This document shows positions 12,558 through 25,219 of a DNA stretch of 64,000 nucleotides, one piece after another (the first letter of the stretch is position 1; each line of letters begins with the position of its first letter). The DNA is taken from NCBI GenBank assembly GCA_964057225.1, contig OZ059895.1:10788001-10852000 (forward strand), written 5' to 3'. The stretch is from Auanema rhodensis (Eukaryota > Nematoda > Chromadorea > Rhabditida > Rhabditidae). Made by a program: the position numbers and the translations under genes. Below the pieces are notes generated by a model. It saw nothing but the letters and a program-made list of their open reading frames with translations, searched no databases and was not told the origin of the DNA.

Positions 12558-13541
12558 ACGTTGAAAATACGCCATGCAGCTGATTTTTAATTTTATCTGT
12601 TCCGTAACAAATGTTTTCAATTTTCAAGCAGTTTTACTTAGACAGCTCAACCCAAGGCAGCAAATTATCTTCAGTCTTATTTCTATATTACAGTTATGAA
12701 CCAGTTGTTAATGAACCTTCATGGCTCGGTTAGTAGTTGGATCGGAGACGGCTTGGGAATCCCGGATGGCGTAAACTTTTCAAATTTTTTTAACAATCAT
12801 AACATGTTGAAAGTACGCCATGCAGCTGATTTTTAATTTTATCTCTTCCGTAACAAATGTTTCCAATTTTCAAGCAGTTTTACTTAGATAGCTCAACCCA
12901 AGGCAGCAAATTATCTTTAATCTTATTTCTATATTACAGTTATGAACCAGTAGTTAATGAACCTTCATGGCCCGGTTAGTAGTTGGATCGGAGACGGCTT
13001 GGGAATCCCGGGTGGCGTAAGCTTTTCAAATTTTTTTCAACAATCATAACACGTTGAAAGTACGCCATTCAGCTGATTTTCAATTTTATCTCTTCCGTAA
13101 TAAATGTTTTCAATTTTCAAGCAGTCTTACTTAGATAGCAAAACCCAAGGCAGCAAATTATTTTTAATCTTGATTCTATATTACAGCTATGAACCAGTAG
13201 TTAATGAACCTCCATGGCCGGTTAGTAGTTGGATCGGAGACGGCTTGGGAATCCCGGGTGGCGTAAGCTTTTCAAATTTTTTTAACAATCATAACACGTC
13301 AAAAGTACGCCATGCAGCTGATTTTTAATTTTGTCTCTTCCGTAACAAATTTATTCAATTTTCAAGCAGTTTTACTTACATAGCTCAAACCACGGCAGCA
13401 AATTATCTTCAGTCTTTTTTCTATATTACAGTTATGAACCAGTTGTTAATGAACCTTCATGGCCCGGTTAGTAGTTGGATCGGAGACGGTTTGGGAATCC
13501 CGGATGGCGTAAACTTTTCAAATTTTTTTAACAATCATAAC
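12558..13541 (+). repeat. Region II four-monomer tandem, copy 2 (984 bp)
   Basis: This is the immediate tandem partner of 11575-12557. It differs by one extra base in a T-tract (tttttttcaac near 13030) and by scattered substitutions such as cagtcttttttc near 13412. Confidence 0.78.
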
Positions 13542-13624
13542 ACGTTGAAAGTACGCCATGCAGCTGATTTTTAATTTCATCTCTTCCGTAACAAATGTTT
13601 CCAATTTTCAAGCAGTTTTACTTA

Positions 13625-13841
13625 GATAACTCAACCCAAATCAGCAAATTATCTTTAATCTTATTTCTATATTACAGTTATGAACCAGTAGTTAATGAAC
13701 CTTCATGGCCCGGTTAGTAGTTTGATCGGAGACGGCTTGGGAATCCCGGGTGGTGTAAGCTTTTCAAATTTTTTTAACAATCATAACACGTTGAAAGTAC
13801 GCCATGCAGCTGATTTTCAATTTTATCTCTTCCGTAATAAA
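13625..13841 (+). repeat. Private 'gataactc' monomer of region II (three dispersed copies)
   Basis: This monomer carries gataactcaacccaaatcag in place of the usual gatagctcaacccaaggcag, preceded by aatttcatctcttcc. The same combination occurs at 15346 and 16819. The offsets are 1,721 bp (seven monomers) and 1,473 bp (six monomers), so blocks of different size have moved the same variant. Confidence 0.75.
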
Positions 13842-16052
13842 TGTTTTCATTTTTCAAGCAGTCTTACTTAGATAGCAAAACCCAAGGCAGCAAATTATCT
13901 TTAATCTTGATTCTATATTACAGCTATGAACCAGTAGTTAATGAACCTCCATGGCCGGTTAGTAGTTCGATCGCAGACGGCTTGGGAATCCCGGGTGGCG
14001 TAAGCTTTTCAAATTTTTTTAACAATCATAACACGTTAAAAGTACGCCATGCAGCTGATTTTTAATTTTGTCTCTTCCGTAACAAATTTATTCAATTTTC
14101 AAGCAGTTTTACTTAGATAGCTCAAACCACGGCAGCAAATTATCTTCAATCTTATTTCTATATTACAGTTATGAACCAGTAGTTAATGAACCTTCATGGC
14201 CCGGTTAGTAGTTGGATCGCAGACGGCTTTGGGAATCCCGGATGGCGTAAGCTTTTCAAATTTTTTTAACAATCATAACACGTTGAAAATACGCCATGCA
14301 GCTGATTTTTAATTTTATCTGTTCCGTAACAAATGTTTTCAATTTTCAAGCAGTTTTACTTAGACAGCTCAACCCAAGGCAGCAAATTATCTTCAGTCTT
14401 ATTTCTATATTACAGTTATGAACCAGTTGTTAATGAACCTTCATAGCCCGGTTAGTAGTTGAATCGGAGACGGCTTGGGAATCCCGGGTGGCGTAAGCTT
14501 TTTAAATTTTTTTAACAATCATAACACGTTGAAAGTACGCCATTCAGCTGATTTTCAATTTTATCTCTTCCGTAACAAATGTTTCCAATTTTCAAGCAGT
14601 TTTACTTAGATAGCTCAACCCAAGGCAACAAATTATCTTTAATCTTATTTCTATATTACAGTTATGAACCAGTAGTTAATGAACCTTCATGGCCCGGTTA
14701 GTAGTTGGATCGGAGACGGCTTGGGAATCCCGGGTGGCGTAAGCTTTTCAAATTTTTTTAACAATCATAACACGTTGAAAGTACGCCATTCAGCTGATTT
14801 TCAATTTTATCTCTTCCGTAATAAATGTTTTCAATTTTCAAGCAGTCTTACTTAGATAGCAAAACCCAAGGCAGCAAATTATTTTTAATCTTGATTCTAT
14901 ATTACAGCTATGAACCAGTAGTTAATGAACCTCCATGGCCGGTTAGTAGTTGGATCGGAGACGGCTTGGGAATCCCGGGTGGCGTAAGCTTTTCAAATTT
15001 TTTTAACAATCATAACACGTCAAAAGTACGCCATGCAGCTGATTTTTAATTTTGTCTCTTCCGTAACAAATTTATTCAATTTTCAAGCAGTTTTACTTAG
15101 ATAGCTCAAACCACGGCAGCAAATTATCTTCAGTCTTATTTCTATATTACAGTTATGAACCAGTTGTTAATGAACCTTCATGGCCCGGTTAGTAGTTGGA
15201 TCGGAGACGGTTTGGGAATCCCGGATGGCGTAAACTTTTCAAATTTTTTTAACAATCATAACACGTTGAAAGTACGCCATGCAGCTGATTTTTAATTTCA
15301 TCTCTTCCGTAACAAATGTTTCCAATTTTCAAGCAGTTTTACTTAGATAACTCAACCCAAATCAGCAAATTATCTTTAATCTTATTTCTATATTACAGTT
15401 ATGAACCAGTAGTTAATGAACCTTCATGGCCCGGTTAGTAGTTTGATCGGAGACGGCTTGGGAATCCCGGGTGGTGTAAGCTTTTCAAATTTTTTTAACA
15501 ATCATAACACGTTGAAAGTACGCCATGCAGCTGATTTTCAATTTTATCTCTTCCGTAATAAATGTTTTCAATTTTCAAGCAGTCTTACTTAGATAGCAAA
15601 ACCCAAGGCAGCAAATTATTTTTAATCTTGATTCTATATTACAGCTATGAACCAGTAGTTAATGAACCTCCATGGCCGGTTAGTAGTTGGATCGGAGACG
15701 GCTTGGGAATCCCGGGTGGCGTAAGCTTTTCAAATTTTTTTAACAATCATAACACGTCAAAAGTACGCCATGCAGCTGATTTTTAATTTTATCTGTTCCG
15801 TAACAAATGTTTTCAATTTTCAAGCAGTTTTACTTAGACAGCTCAACCCAAGGCAGCAAATTATCTTCAGTCTTATTTCTATATTACAGTTATGAACCAG
15901 TTGTTAATGAACCTTCATAGCCCGGTTAGTAGTTGAATCGGAGACGGCTTGGGAATCCCGGGTGGCGTAAGCTTTTTAAATTTTTTTAACAATCATAACA
16001 CGTTGAAAGTTCGCCATGCAGCTGATTTTCAATTTTATCTCTTCCGTAATAA

Positions 16053-16328
16053 ATGTTTTCATTTTTCAAGCAGTCTTACTTAGATAGCAAAACCCAAGGC
16101 AGCAAATTATCTTTAATCTTGATTCTATATTACAGCTATGAACCAGTAGTTAATGAACCTCCATGGCCGGTTAGTAGTTTGATCGGAGACGGCTTGGGAA
16201 TCCCGGGTGGTGTAAGCTTTTCAAATTTTTTTAACAATCATAACACGTTGAAAGTACGCCATTCAGCTGATTTTCAATTTTATCTCTTCCGTAATAAATG
16301 TTTTCAATTTTCAAGCAGTCTTACTTAG
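16053..16328 (+). other. 91-codon read-through version of the monomer frame
   Basis: Here the TAA that normally ends the 74-codon frame (gatttttaa) is CAA (gattttcaa), so the frame runs into the next monomer and overlaps the start of that monomer's own frame at 16298. The same read-through occurs at 23913-24188, 37917-38192, 44060-44335, 45073-45348, 46055-46330 and 48264-48539. A related 63-codon form starts at the ATG of ttatgaacc, for example 23013-23204, where the upstream frame is shifted. The C/T change is a common monomer variant, which argues that the frame is not maintained by selection. Confidence 0.25.
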
Positions 16329-19300
16329 ATAGCAAAACCCAAGACAGCAAATTATTTTTAATCTTGATTCTATATTACAGCTATGAACCAGTAGTTAATG
16401 AACCTCCATGGCCGGTTAGTAGTTGGATCGGAGACGGCTTGGGAATCCCGGGTGGCGTAAGCTTTTCAAATTTTTTTAACAATCATAACACGTCAAAAGT
16501 ACGCCATGCAGCTGATTTTTAATTTTGTCTCTTCCGTAACAAATTTATTCAATTTTCAAGCAGTTTTACTTAGATAGCTCAAACCACGGCAGCAAATTAT
16601 CTTCAGTCTTATTTCTATATTACAGTTATGAACCAGTTGTTAATGAACCTTCATGGCCCGGTTAGTAGTTGGATCGGAGACGGTTTGGGAATCCCGGATG
16701 GCGTAAACTTTTCAAATTTTATTAACAATCATAACACGTTGAAAGTACGCCATGCAGCTGATTTTTAATTTCATCTCTTCCGTAACAAATGTTTCCAATT
16801 TTCAAGCAGTTTTACTTAGATAACTCAACCCAAATCAGCAAATTATCTTTAATCTTATTTCTATATTACAGTTATGAACCAGTAGTTAATGAACCTTCAT
16901 GGCCCGGTTAGTAGTTTGATCGGAGACGGCTTGGGAATCCCGGGTGGTGTAAGCTTTTCAAATTTTTTTAACAATCATAACACGTTGAAAGTACGCCATG
17001 CAGCTGATTTTCAATTTTATCTCTTCCGTAATAAATGTTTTCATTTTTCAAGCAGTCTTACTTAGATAGCAAAACCCAAGGCAGCAAATTATCTTTAATC
17101 TTGATTCTATATTACAGCTATGAACCAGTAGTTAATGAACCTCCATGGCCGGTTAGTAGTTGGATTGCAGACGGCTTGGGAATCCCGGGTGGCGTAAGCT
17201 TTTCAAATTTTTTTAACAATCATAACACGTTAAAAGTACGCCATGCAGCTGATTTTTAATTTTGTCTCTTCCGTAACAAATTTATTCAATTTTCAAGCAG
17301 TTTTACTTAGATAGCTCAAACCACGGCAGCAAATTATCTTCAATCTTATTTCTATATTACAGTTATGAACCAGTAGTTAATGAACCTTCATGGCCCGGTT
17401 AGTAGTTGGATCGGAGACGGCTTTGGGAATCCCGGATGGCGTAAGCTTTTCAAATTTTTTTAACAATCATAACACGTTGAAAGTACGCCATGCAGCTGAT
17501 TTTTAATTTTATCTGTTCCGTAACAAATGTTTTCAATTTTCAAGCAGTTTTACTTAGACAGCTCAACCCAAGGCAGCAAATTATCTTCAGTCTTATTTCT
17601 ATATTACAGTTATGAACCAGTTGTTAATGAACCTTCATAGCCCGGTTAGTAGTTGAATCGGAGACGGCTTGGGAATCCCGGGTGGCGTAAGCTTTTTAAA
17701 TTTTTTTAACAATCATAACACGTTGAAAGTACGCCATGCAGCTGATTTTTAATTTTGTCTCTTCTGTAATAAATGTTTTCAATTTTCAAACAGTTTTACT
17801 TAGATAGCTCAAACCACGGCAGCAAATTATCTTCAATCTTATTTCTATATTACATTTATGAACCAGTAGTTAATGAACCTTCATGGCCCGGTTAGTAGTT
17901 GGATCGGAGACAGCTTAGGAAACCCTGGTGCTGTAAGCTTCTCAAATTTTTTTAACAATCATAACACGTTGAAAGTACGCCATGCAGCTGATTTTTAATT
18001 TTGTCTCTTCCGTAACAAATTTATTCAATTTTCAAGCAGTTTTACTTAGATAGCTCAAACCACGGCAGCAAATTATCTTCAATCTTATTTCTATATTACA
18101 GTTATGAACCAGTAGTTAATGAACCTTCATGGCCGGTTAGTAGTTGGATCGGAGACGGCTTGGGAATCCCGGGTGGCGTAAGCTTTTCAAATTTTTTTAA
18201 CAATCATAACACGTTAAAAGTACGCCATGCAGCTGATTTTTACTTTTATCTCTTCCGTAATAAATGTTTTCAATTTTCAAGCAGTCTTACTTAGATAGCA
18301 AAACCCAAGGCAGCAAATTATCTTTAATCTTGATTCTATATTACAGCTATGAACCAGTAGTTAATGAACCTCCATGGCCGGTTAGTAGTTGAATCGGAGA
18401 CGGCTCGGGAATCCCGGGTGGCGTAAGCTTTTCAAATTTTTTTAACAATCATAACACGTTGAAAGTACGCCATTCAGCTGATTTTCAATTTTATCTCTTC
18501 CGTAATAAATGTTTTCAATTTTCAAGCAGTCTTACTTAGATAGCAAAACCCAAGGCAGCAAATTATCTTTAATCTTGATTCTATATTACAGCTATGAACC
18601 AGTAGTTAATGAACCTCTATGGCCGGTTAGTAGTTGGATCGCAGACGGCTTGGGAATCCCGGGTGGCGTAAGCTTTTCAAATTTTTTTAACAATCATAAC
18701 ACGTTAAAAGTACGCCATGCAGCTGATTTTTAATTTTGTCTCTTCCGTAACAAATTTATTCAATTTTCAAGCAGTTTTACTTAGATAGCTCAAACCACGG
18801 CAGCAAATTATCTTCAATCTTAATTCTATACTACAGTTATGAATCAGTGGTTAATGAACCTTTATGGCCCGGTTAGTAGTTGGATCGGAGACGGCTTGGA
18901 AATCCCGGGTGGCGTAAGCTTTTCAAATTTTTTTAACAATCATAACATGTAAAAAGTACGCCATGCAGCTGATTTTTAATTTTGTCTCTTCTGTAATAAA
19001 TGTTTTCAATTTTCAAACAGTTTTACTTAGATAGCTCAAACCACGGCAGCAAATTATCTTCAATCTTATTTCTATATTACATTTATGAACCAGTAGTTAA
19101 TGAACCTTCATGGCCCGGTTAGTAGTTGGATCGGAGACAGCTTAGGAAACCCTGGTGCCGTAAGCTTCTCAAATTTTTTTAACAATCATAACACGTTGAA
19201 AGTACGCCATGCAGCTGATTTTTAATTTTGTCTCTTCCGTAACAAATTTATTCAATTTTCAAGCAGTTTTACTTAGATAGCTCAAACCACGGCAGCAAAT

Positions 19301-22300
19301 TATCTTCAATCTTATTTCTATATTACAGTTATGAACCAGTAGTTAATGAACCTTCATGGCCGGTTAGTAGTTGGATCGGAGACGGCTTGGGAATCCCGGG
19401 TGGCGTAAGCTTTTCAAATTTTTTTAACAATCATAACACGTTGAAAGTACGCCATGCAGCTGATTTTTAATTTTGTCTCTTCCGTAACAAATTTATTCAA
19501 TTTTCAAGCAGTTTTACTTAGATAGCTCAAACCACGGCAGCAAATTATCTTCAATCTTGATTCTATATTACAGCTATGAACCAGTAGTTAATGAACCTCC
19601 ATGGCCGGTTAGTAGTTGGATCGGAGACGGCTCGGGAATCCCGGGTGGCGTAAGCTTTTCAAATTTTTTTAACAATCATAACACGTTGAAAGTACGCCAT
19701 TCAGCTGATTTTCAATTTTATCTCTTCCGTAATAAATGTTTTCAATTTTCAAGCAGTCTTACTTAGATAGCAAAACCCAAGGCAGCAAATTATCTTTAAT
19801 CTTGATTCTATATTACAGCTATGAACCAGTAGTTAATGAACCTCCATGGCCGGTTAGTAGTTGGATCGCAGACGGCTTGGGAATCCCGGGTGGCGTAAGC
19901 TTTTCAAATTTTTTTAACAATCATAACACGTTAAAAGTACGCCATGCAGCTGATTTTTAATTTTGTCTCTTCCGTAACAAATTTATTCAATTTTCAAGCA
20001 GTTTTACTTAGATAGCTCAAACCACGGCAGCAAATTATCTTCAATCTTATTTCTATATTACAGTTATGAACCAGTTGTTAATGAACCTTCATGGCCCGGT
20101 TAGTAGTTGAATCGGAGACGGCTTGGGAATCCCGGGTGGCGTAAGCTTTTTAAATTTTTTTAACAATCATAACACGTTGAAAGTACGCCATGCAGCTAAT
20201 TTTTAATTTTGTCTCTTCCGTTACAAATTTATTCAATTTTCAAACACTTTTACTTAGATAGCAAAACCCAAGGCAGCAAATTATCTTTAATCTTGATTCT
20301 ATATTACAGCTATGAACCAGTAGTTAATGAACCTTTATGGCCCGGTTAGTAGTTGGATCGGAGACAGCTTGGAAATCCCGGGTGGCGTAAGCTTTTCAAA
20401 TTTTTTTAACAATCATAACATGTTAAAAGTACTCCATGCAGCTGATTTTCAATTTTATCTCTTCCGTAATAAATGTTTTCAATTTTCAAGCAGTCTTACT
20501 TAGATAGCAAAACCCAAGGCAGCAAATTATCTTTAATCTTGATTCTATATTACAGCTATGAACCAGTAGTTAATGAACCTCCATGGCCGGTTAGTAGTTG
20601 GATCGCAGACGGCTTGGGAATCCCGGGTGGCGTAAGCTTTTCAAATTTTTTTAACAATCATAACACGTTAAAAGTACGCCATGCAGCTGATTTTTAATTT
20701 TGTCTCTTCCGTAACAAATTTATTCAATTTTCAAACAGTTTTACTTAGATAGCTCAACCCACGGCAGCAAATTATCTTTAATCTTATTTCTATACTACAG
20801 TTATGAATCAGTGGTTAATGAACCTTTATGGCCCGGTTAGTAGTTGGATCGGAGACAGCTTGGAAATCCCGGGTGGCGTAAGCTTTTCAAATTTTTTTAA
20901 CAATCATAACATGTTAAAAGTACTCCATGCAGCTGATTTTTAATTTTGTCTCTTCCGTTACAAATTTATTCAATTTTCAAACACTTTTACTTAGATAGCA
21001 AAACCCAAGGCAGCAAATTATCTTTAATCTTGATTCTATATTACAGCTATGAACCAGTAGTTAATGAACCTCCATGGCCGGTTAGTAGTTGGATCGGAGA
21101 CAGCTTAGGAAACCCGGGTGCCGTAAGCTTCTCAAATTTTTTTAACAATCATAACACGTTGAAAGTACGCCATGCAGCTGATTTTTAATTTTGTCTCTTC
21201 CGTAACAAATTTATTCAATTTTCAAGCAGTTTTACTTAGATAGCTCAAACCACGGCAGCAAATTATCTTTAATCTTATTTCTATATTACAGTTATGAACC
21301 AGTAGTTAATGAACCTTCATGGCCCGGTTAGTAGTTGGATCGGAGACGGCTTGGGAATCCCGGGTGGCGTAAGCTTTTCAAATTTTTTTAACAATCATAA
21401 CACGTTGAAAGTACGCCATTCAGCTGATTTTCAATTTTATCTCTTCCGTAATAAATGTTTTCAATTTTCAAGCAGTCTTACTTAGATAGCAAAACCCAAG
21501 GCAGCAAATTATCTTTAATCTTATTTCTATATTACAGTTATGAACCAGTAGTTAATGAACCTTCATGGCCCGGTTAGTAGTTGGATCGGAGACGGCTTGG
21601 GAATCCCGGGTGGTGTAAGCTTTTCAAAATTTTTTTAACAATCATAACACGTTGAAAGTACGCCATGCAGCTGATTTTCAATTTTATCTCTTCCGTAATA
21701 AATGTTTTCATTTTTCAAGCAGTCTTACTTAGATAGCAAAACCCAAGGCAGCAAATTATCTTTAATCTTGATTCTATATTACAGCTATGAACCAGTAGTT
21801 AATGAACCTCCATGGCCGGTTAGTAGTTGGATCGCAGACGGCTTGGGAATCCCGGGTGGCGTAAGCTTTTCAAATTTTTTTAACAATCATAACACGTTAA
21901 AAATACGCCATGCAGTTGATTTTTAATTTTGTCTCTTCCGTAACAAATTTATTCAATTTTCAAGCAGTTTCACTTAGATAGCTCAAACCACGGCAGCAAA
22001 TTATCTTCAATCTTATTTCTATATTACAGTTATGAACCAGTAGTTAATGAACCTCCATGGCCGGTTAGTAGTTGGATCGGAGACAGCTTAGGAAACCCGG
22101 GTGCCGTAAGCTTCTCAAATTTTTTCAACAATCATAACACGTTGAAAGTACGCCATGCAGCTGATTTTTAATTTTGTCTCTTCCGTAACAAATTTATTCA
22201 ATTTTCAAGCAGTTTTACTTAGATAGCTCAAACCACGGCAGCAAATTATCTTCAATCTTATTTCTATATTACAGTTATGAACCAGTAGTTAATGAACCTT

Positions 22301-25219
22301 CATGGCCCGGTTAGTAGTTGGATCGGAGACGGCTTTGGAATCCCGGGTGGCGTAAGCTTTTCAAATTTTTTTAACAATCATAACACGTTGAAAGTACGCC
22401 ATGCAGCTGATTTTTACTTTTATCTGTTCCGTAACAAATGTTTTCAATTTTCAAGCAGTTTTACTTAGATAGCTCAACCCAAGGCAGCAAATTATCTTCA
22501 GTCTTATTTCTATATTACAGTTATGAACCAGTAGTTAATGAACCTTCATGGCCCGGTTAGTAGTTGGATCGGAGACGGCTTGGAAATCCCGGGTGGTGTA
22601 AGCTTTTCAAATTTTTTTAACAATCATAACACGTTGAAAGTACGCCATGCAGCTGATTTTTAATTTTATCTCTTCCGTAACAAATTTATTCAATTTTCAA
22701 GCAGTTTTACTTAGATAGCTCAACCCAAGGCAGCAAATTATCTTTAATCTTGATTCTATATTACAGCTATGAACCAGTAGTTAATGAACCTCCATGGCCG
22801 GTTAGTAGTTGAATCGCAGACGGCTTGGGAATCCCGGGTGGCGTAAGCTTTTCAAATTTTTTAACAATCATAACACGTTAAAAATACGCCATGCAGTTGA
22901 TTTTTAATTTTGTCTCTTCCGTAACAAATTTATTCAATTTTCAAGCAGTTTTACTTAGATAGCTCAACCCAAGGCAGCAAATTATCTTCAGTCTTATTTC
23001 TATATTACAGTTATGAACCAGTTGTTAATGAACCTTCATGGCCCGGTTAGTAGTTGGATCGGAGACGGCTTGGGAATCCCGGGTGGCGTAAGCTTTTCAA
23101 ATTTTTTTAACAATCATAACACGTTGAAAGTACGCCATTCAGCTGATTTTCAATTTTATCTCTTCCGTAATAAATGTTTTCAATTTTCAAGCAGTCTTAC
23201 TTAGATAGCAAAACCCAAGGCAGCAAATTATCTTTAATCTTATTTCTATATTACAGTTATGAACCAGTAGTTAATGAACCTTCATGGCCCGGTTAGTAGT
23301 TGGATCGGAGACGGCTTGGAAATCCCGGGTGGTCTAAGCTTTTCAAATTTTTTTAACAATCATAACACGTTGAAAGTACGCCATGCAGCTGATTTTTAAT
23401 TTTATCTGTTCCGTAACAAATGTTTTCAATTTTCAAGCAGTTTTACTTAGACAGCTCAACCCAAGGCAGCAAATTATCTTCAGTCTTATTTCTATATTAC
23501 AGTTATGAACCAGTTGTTAATGAACCTTCATGGCCCGGTTAGTAGTTGAATCGGAGACGGCTTGGGAATCCCGGGTGGCGTAAGCTTTTCAAATTTTTTT
23601 AACAATCATAACACGTTAAAAGTACGCCATGCAGCTGATTTTTACTTTTATCTCTTCCGTAATAAATGTTTTCAATTTTCAAGCAGTCTTACTTAGATAG
23701 CAAAACCCAAGGCAGCAAATTATCTTTAATCTTGATTCTATATTACAGCTATGAACCAGTAGTTAATGAACCTCCATGGCCCGGTTAGTAGTTGGATCGG
23801 AGACGGCTTTGGGAATCCCGGATGGCGTAAGCTTTTCAAATTTTTTTAACAATCATAACACGTTAAAAGTACGCCATGCAGCTGATTTTTACTTTTATCT
23901 CTTCCGTAATAAATGTTTTCAATTTTCAAGCAGTCTTACTTAGATAGCAAAACCCAAGGCAGCAAATTATCTTTAATCTTGATTCTATATTACAGCTATG
24001 AACCAGTAGTTAATGAACCTCCATGGCCGGTTAGTAGTTGGATCGGAGACGGCTCGGGAATCCCGGGTGGCGTAAGCTTTTCAAATTTGTTTAACAATCA
24101 TAACACGTTGAAAGTACGCCATTCAGCTGATTTTCAATTTTATCTCTTCCGTAATAAATGTTTTCAATTTTCAAGCAGTCTTACTTAGATAGCAAAACCC
24201 AAGGCAGCAAATTATCTTTAATCTTGATTCTATATTACAGCTATGAACCAGTAGTTAATGAACCTCCATGGCCGGTTAGTAGTTGGATCGCAGACGGCTT
24301 GGGAATCCCGGGTGGCGTAAGCTTTTCAAATTTTTTTAACAATCATAACACGTTAAAAGTACGCCATGCAGCTGATTTTTAATTTTGTCTCTTCCGTAAC
24401 AAATTTATTCAATTTTCAAGCAGTTTTACTTAGATAGCTCAAACCACGGCAGCAAATTATCTTCAATCTTATTTCTATATTACAGTTATGAACCAGTAGT
24501 TAATGAACCTTCATGGCCGGTTAGTAGTTGGATCGGAGACGGCTTGGGAATCCCGGGTGGCGTAAGCTTTTCAAATTTTTTTAACAATCATAACACGTTA
24601 AAAGTACGCCATGCAGCTGATTTTTAATTTTGTCTCTTCCGTAACAAATTTATTCAATTTTCAAGCAGTTTTACTTAGATAGCTCAAACCACGGCAGCAA
24701 ATTATCTTTAATCTTGATTCTATATTACAGCTATGAACCAGTAGTTAATGAACCTTCATGGCCCGGTTAGTAGTTGGATCGCAGACGGCTTGGGAATCCC
24801 GGGTGGCGTAAGCTTTTCAAATTTTTTTAACAATCATAACACGTTGAAAGTACGCCATTCAGCTGATTTTCAATTTTATCTCTTCCGTAATAAATGTTTT
24901 CAATTTTCAAGCAGTTTTACTTAGATAGCTCAAACCACGGCAGCAAATTATCTTCAATCTTATTTCTATATTACAGTTATGAACCAGTTGTTAATGAACC
25001 TTCATGGCCCGGTTAGTAGTTGGATCGGAGACGGCTTGGGAATCCCGGGTGGTGTAAGCTTTTTAAATTTTTTTAACAATCATAACACGTTGAAAGTACG
25101 CCATGCAGCTAATTTTTAATTTTGTCTCTTCTGTAATAAATGTTTTCATTTTTCAAGCAGTCTTACTTAGATAGCAAAACCCAAGGCAGCAAATTATCTT
25201 TAATCTTGATTCTATATTA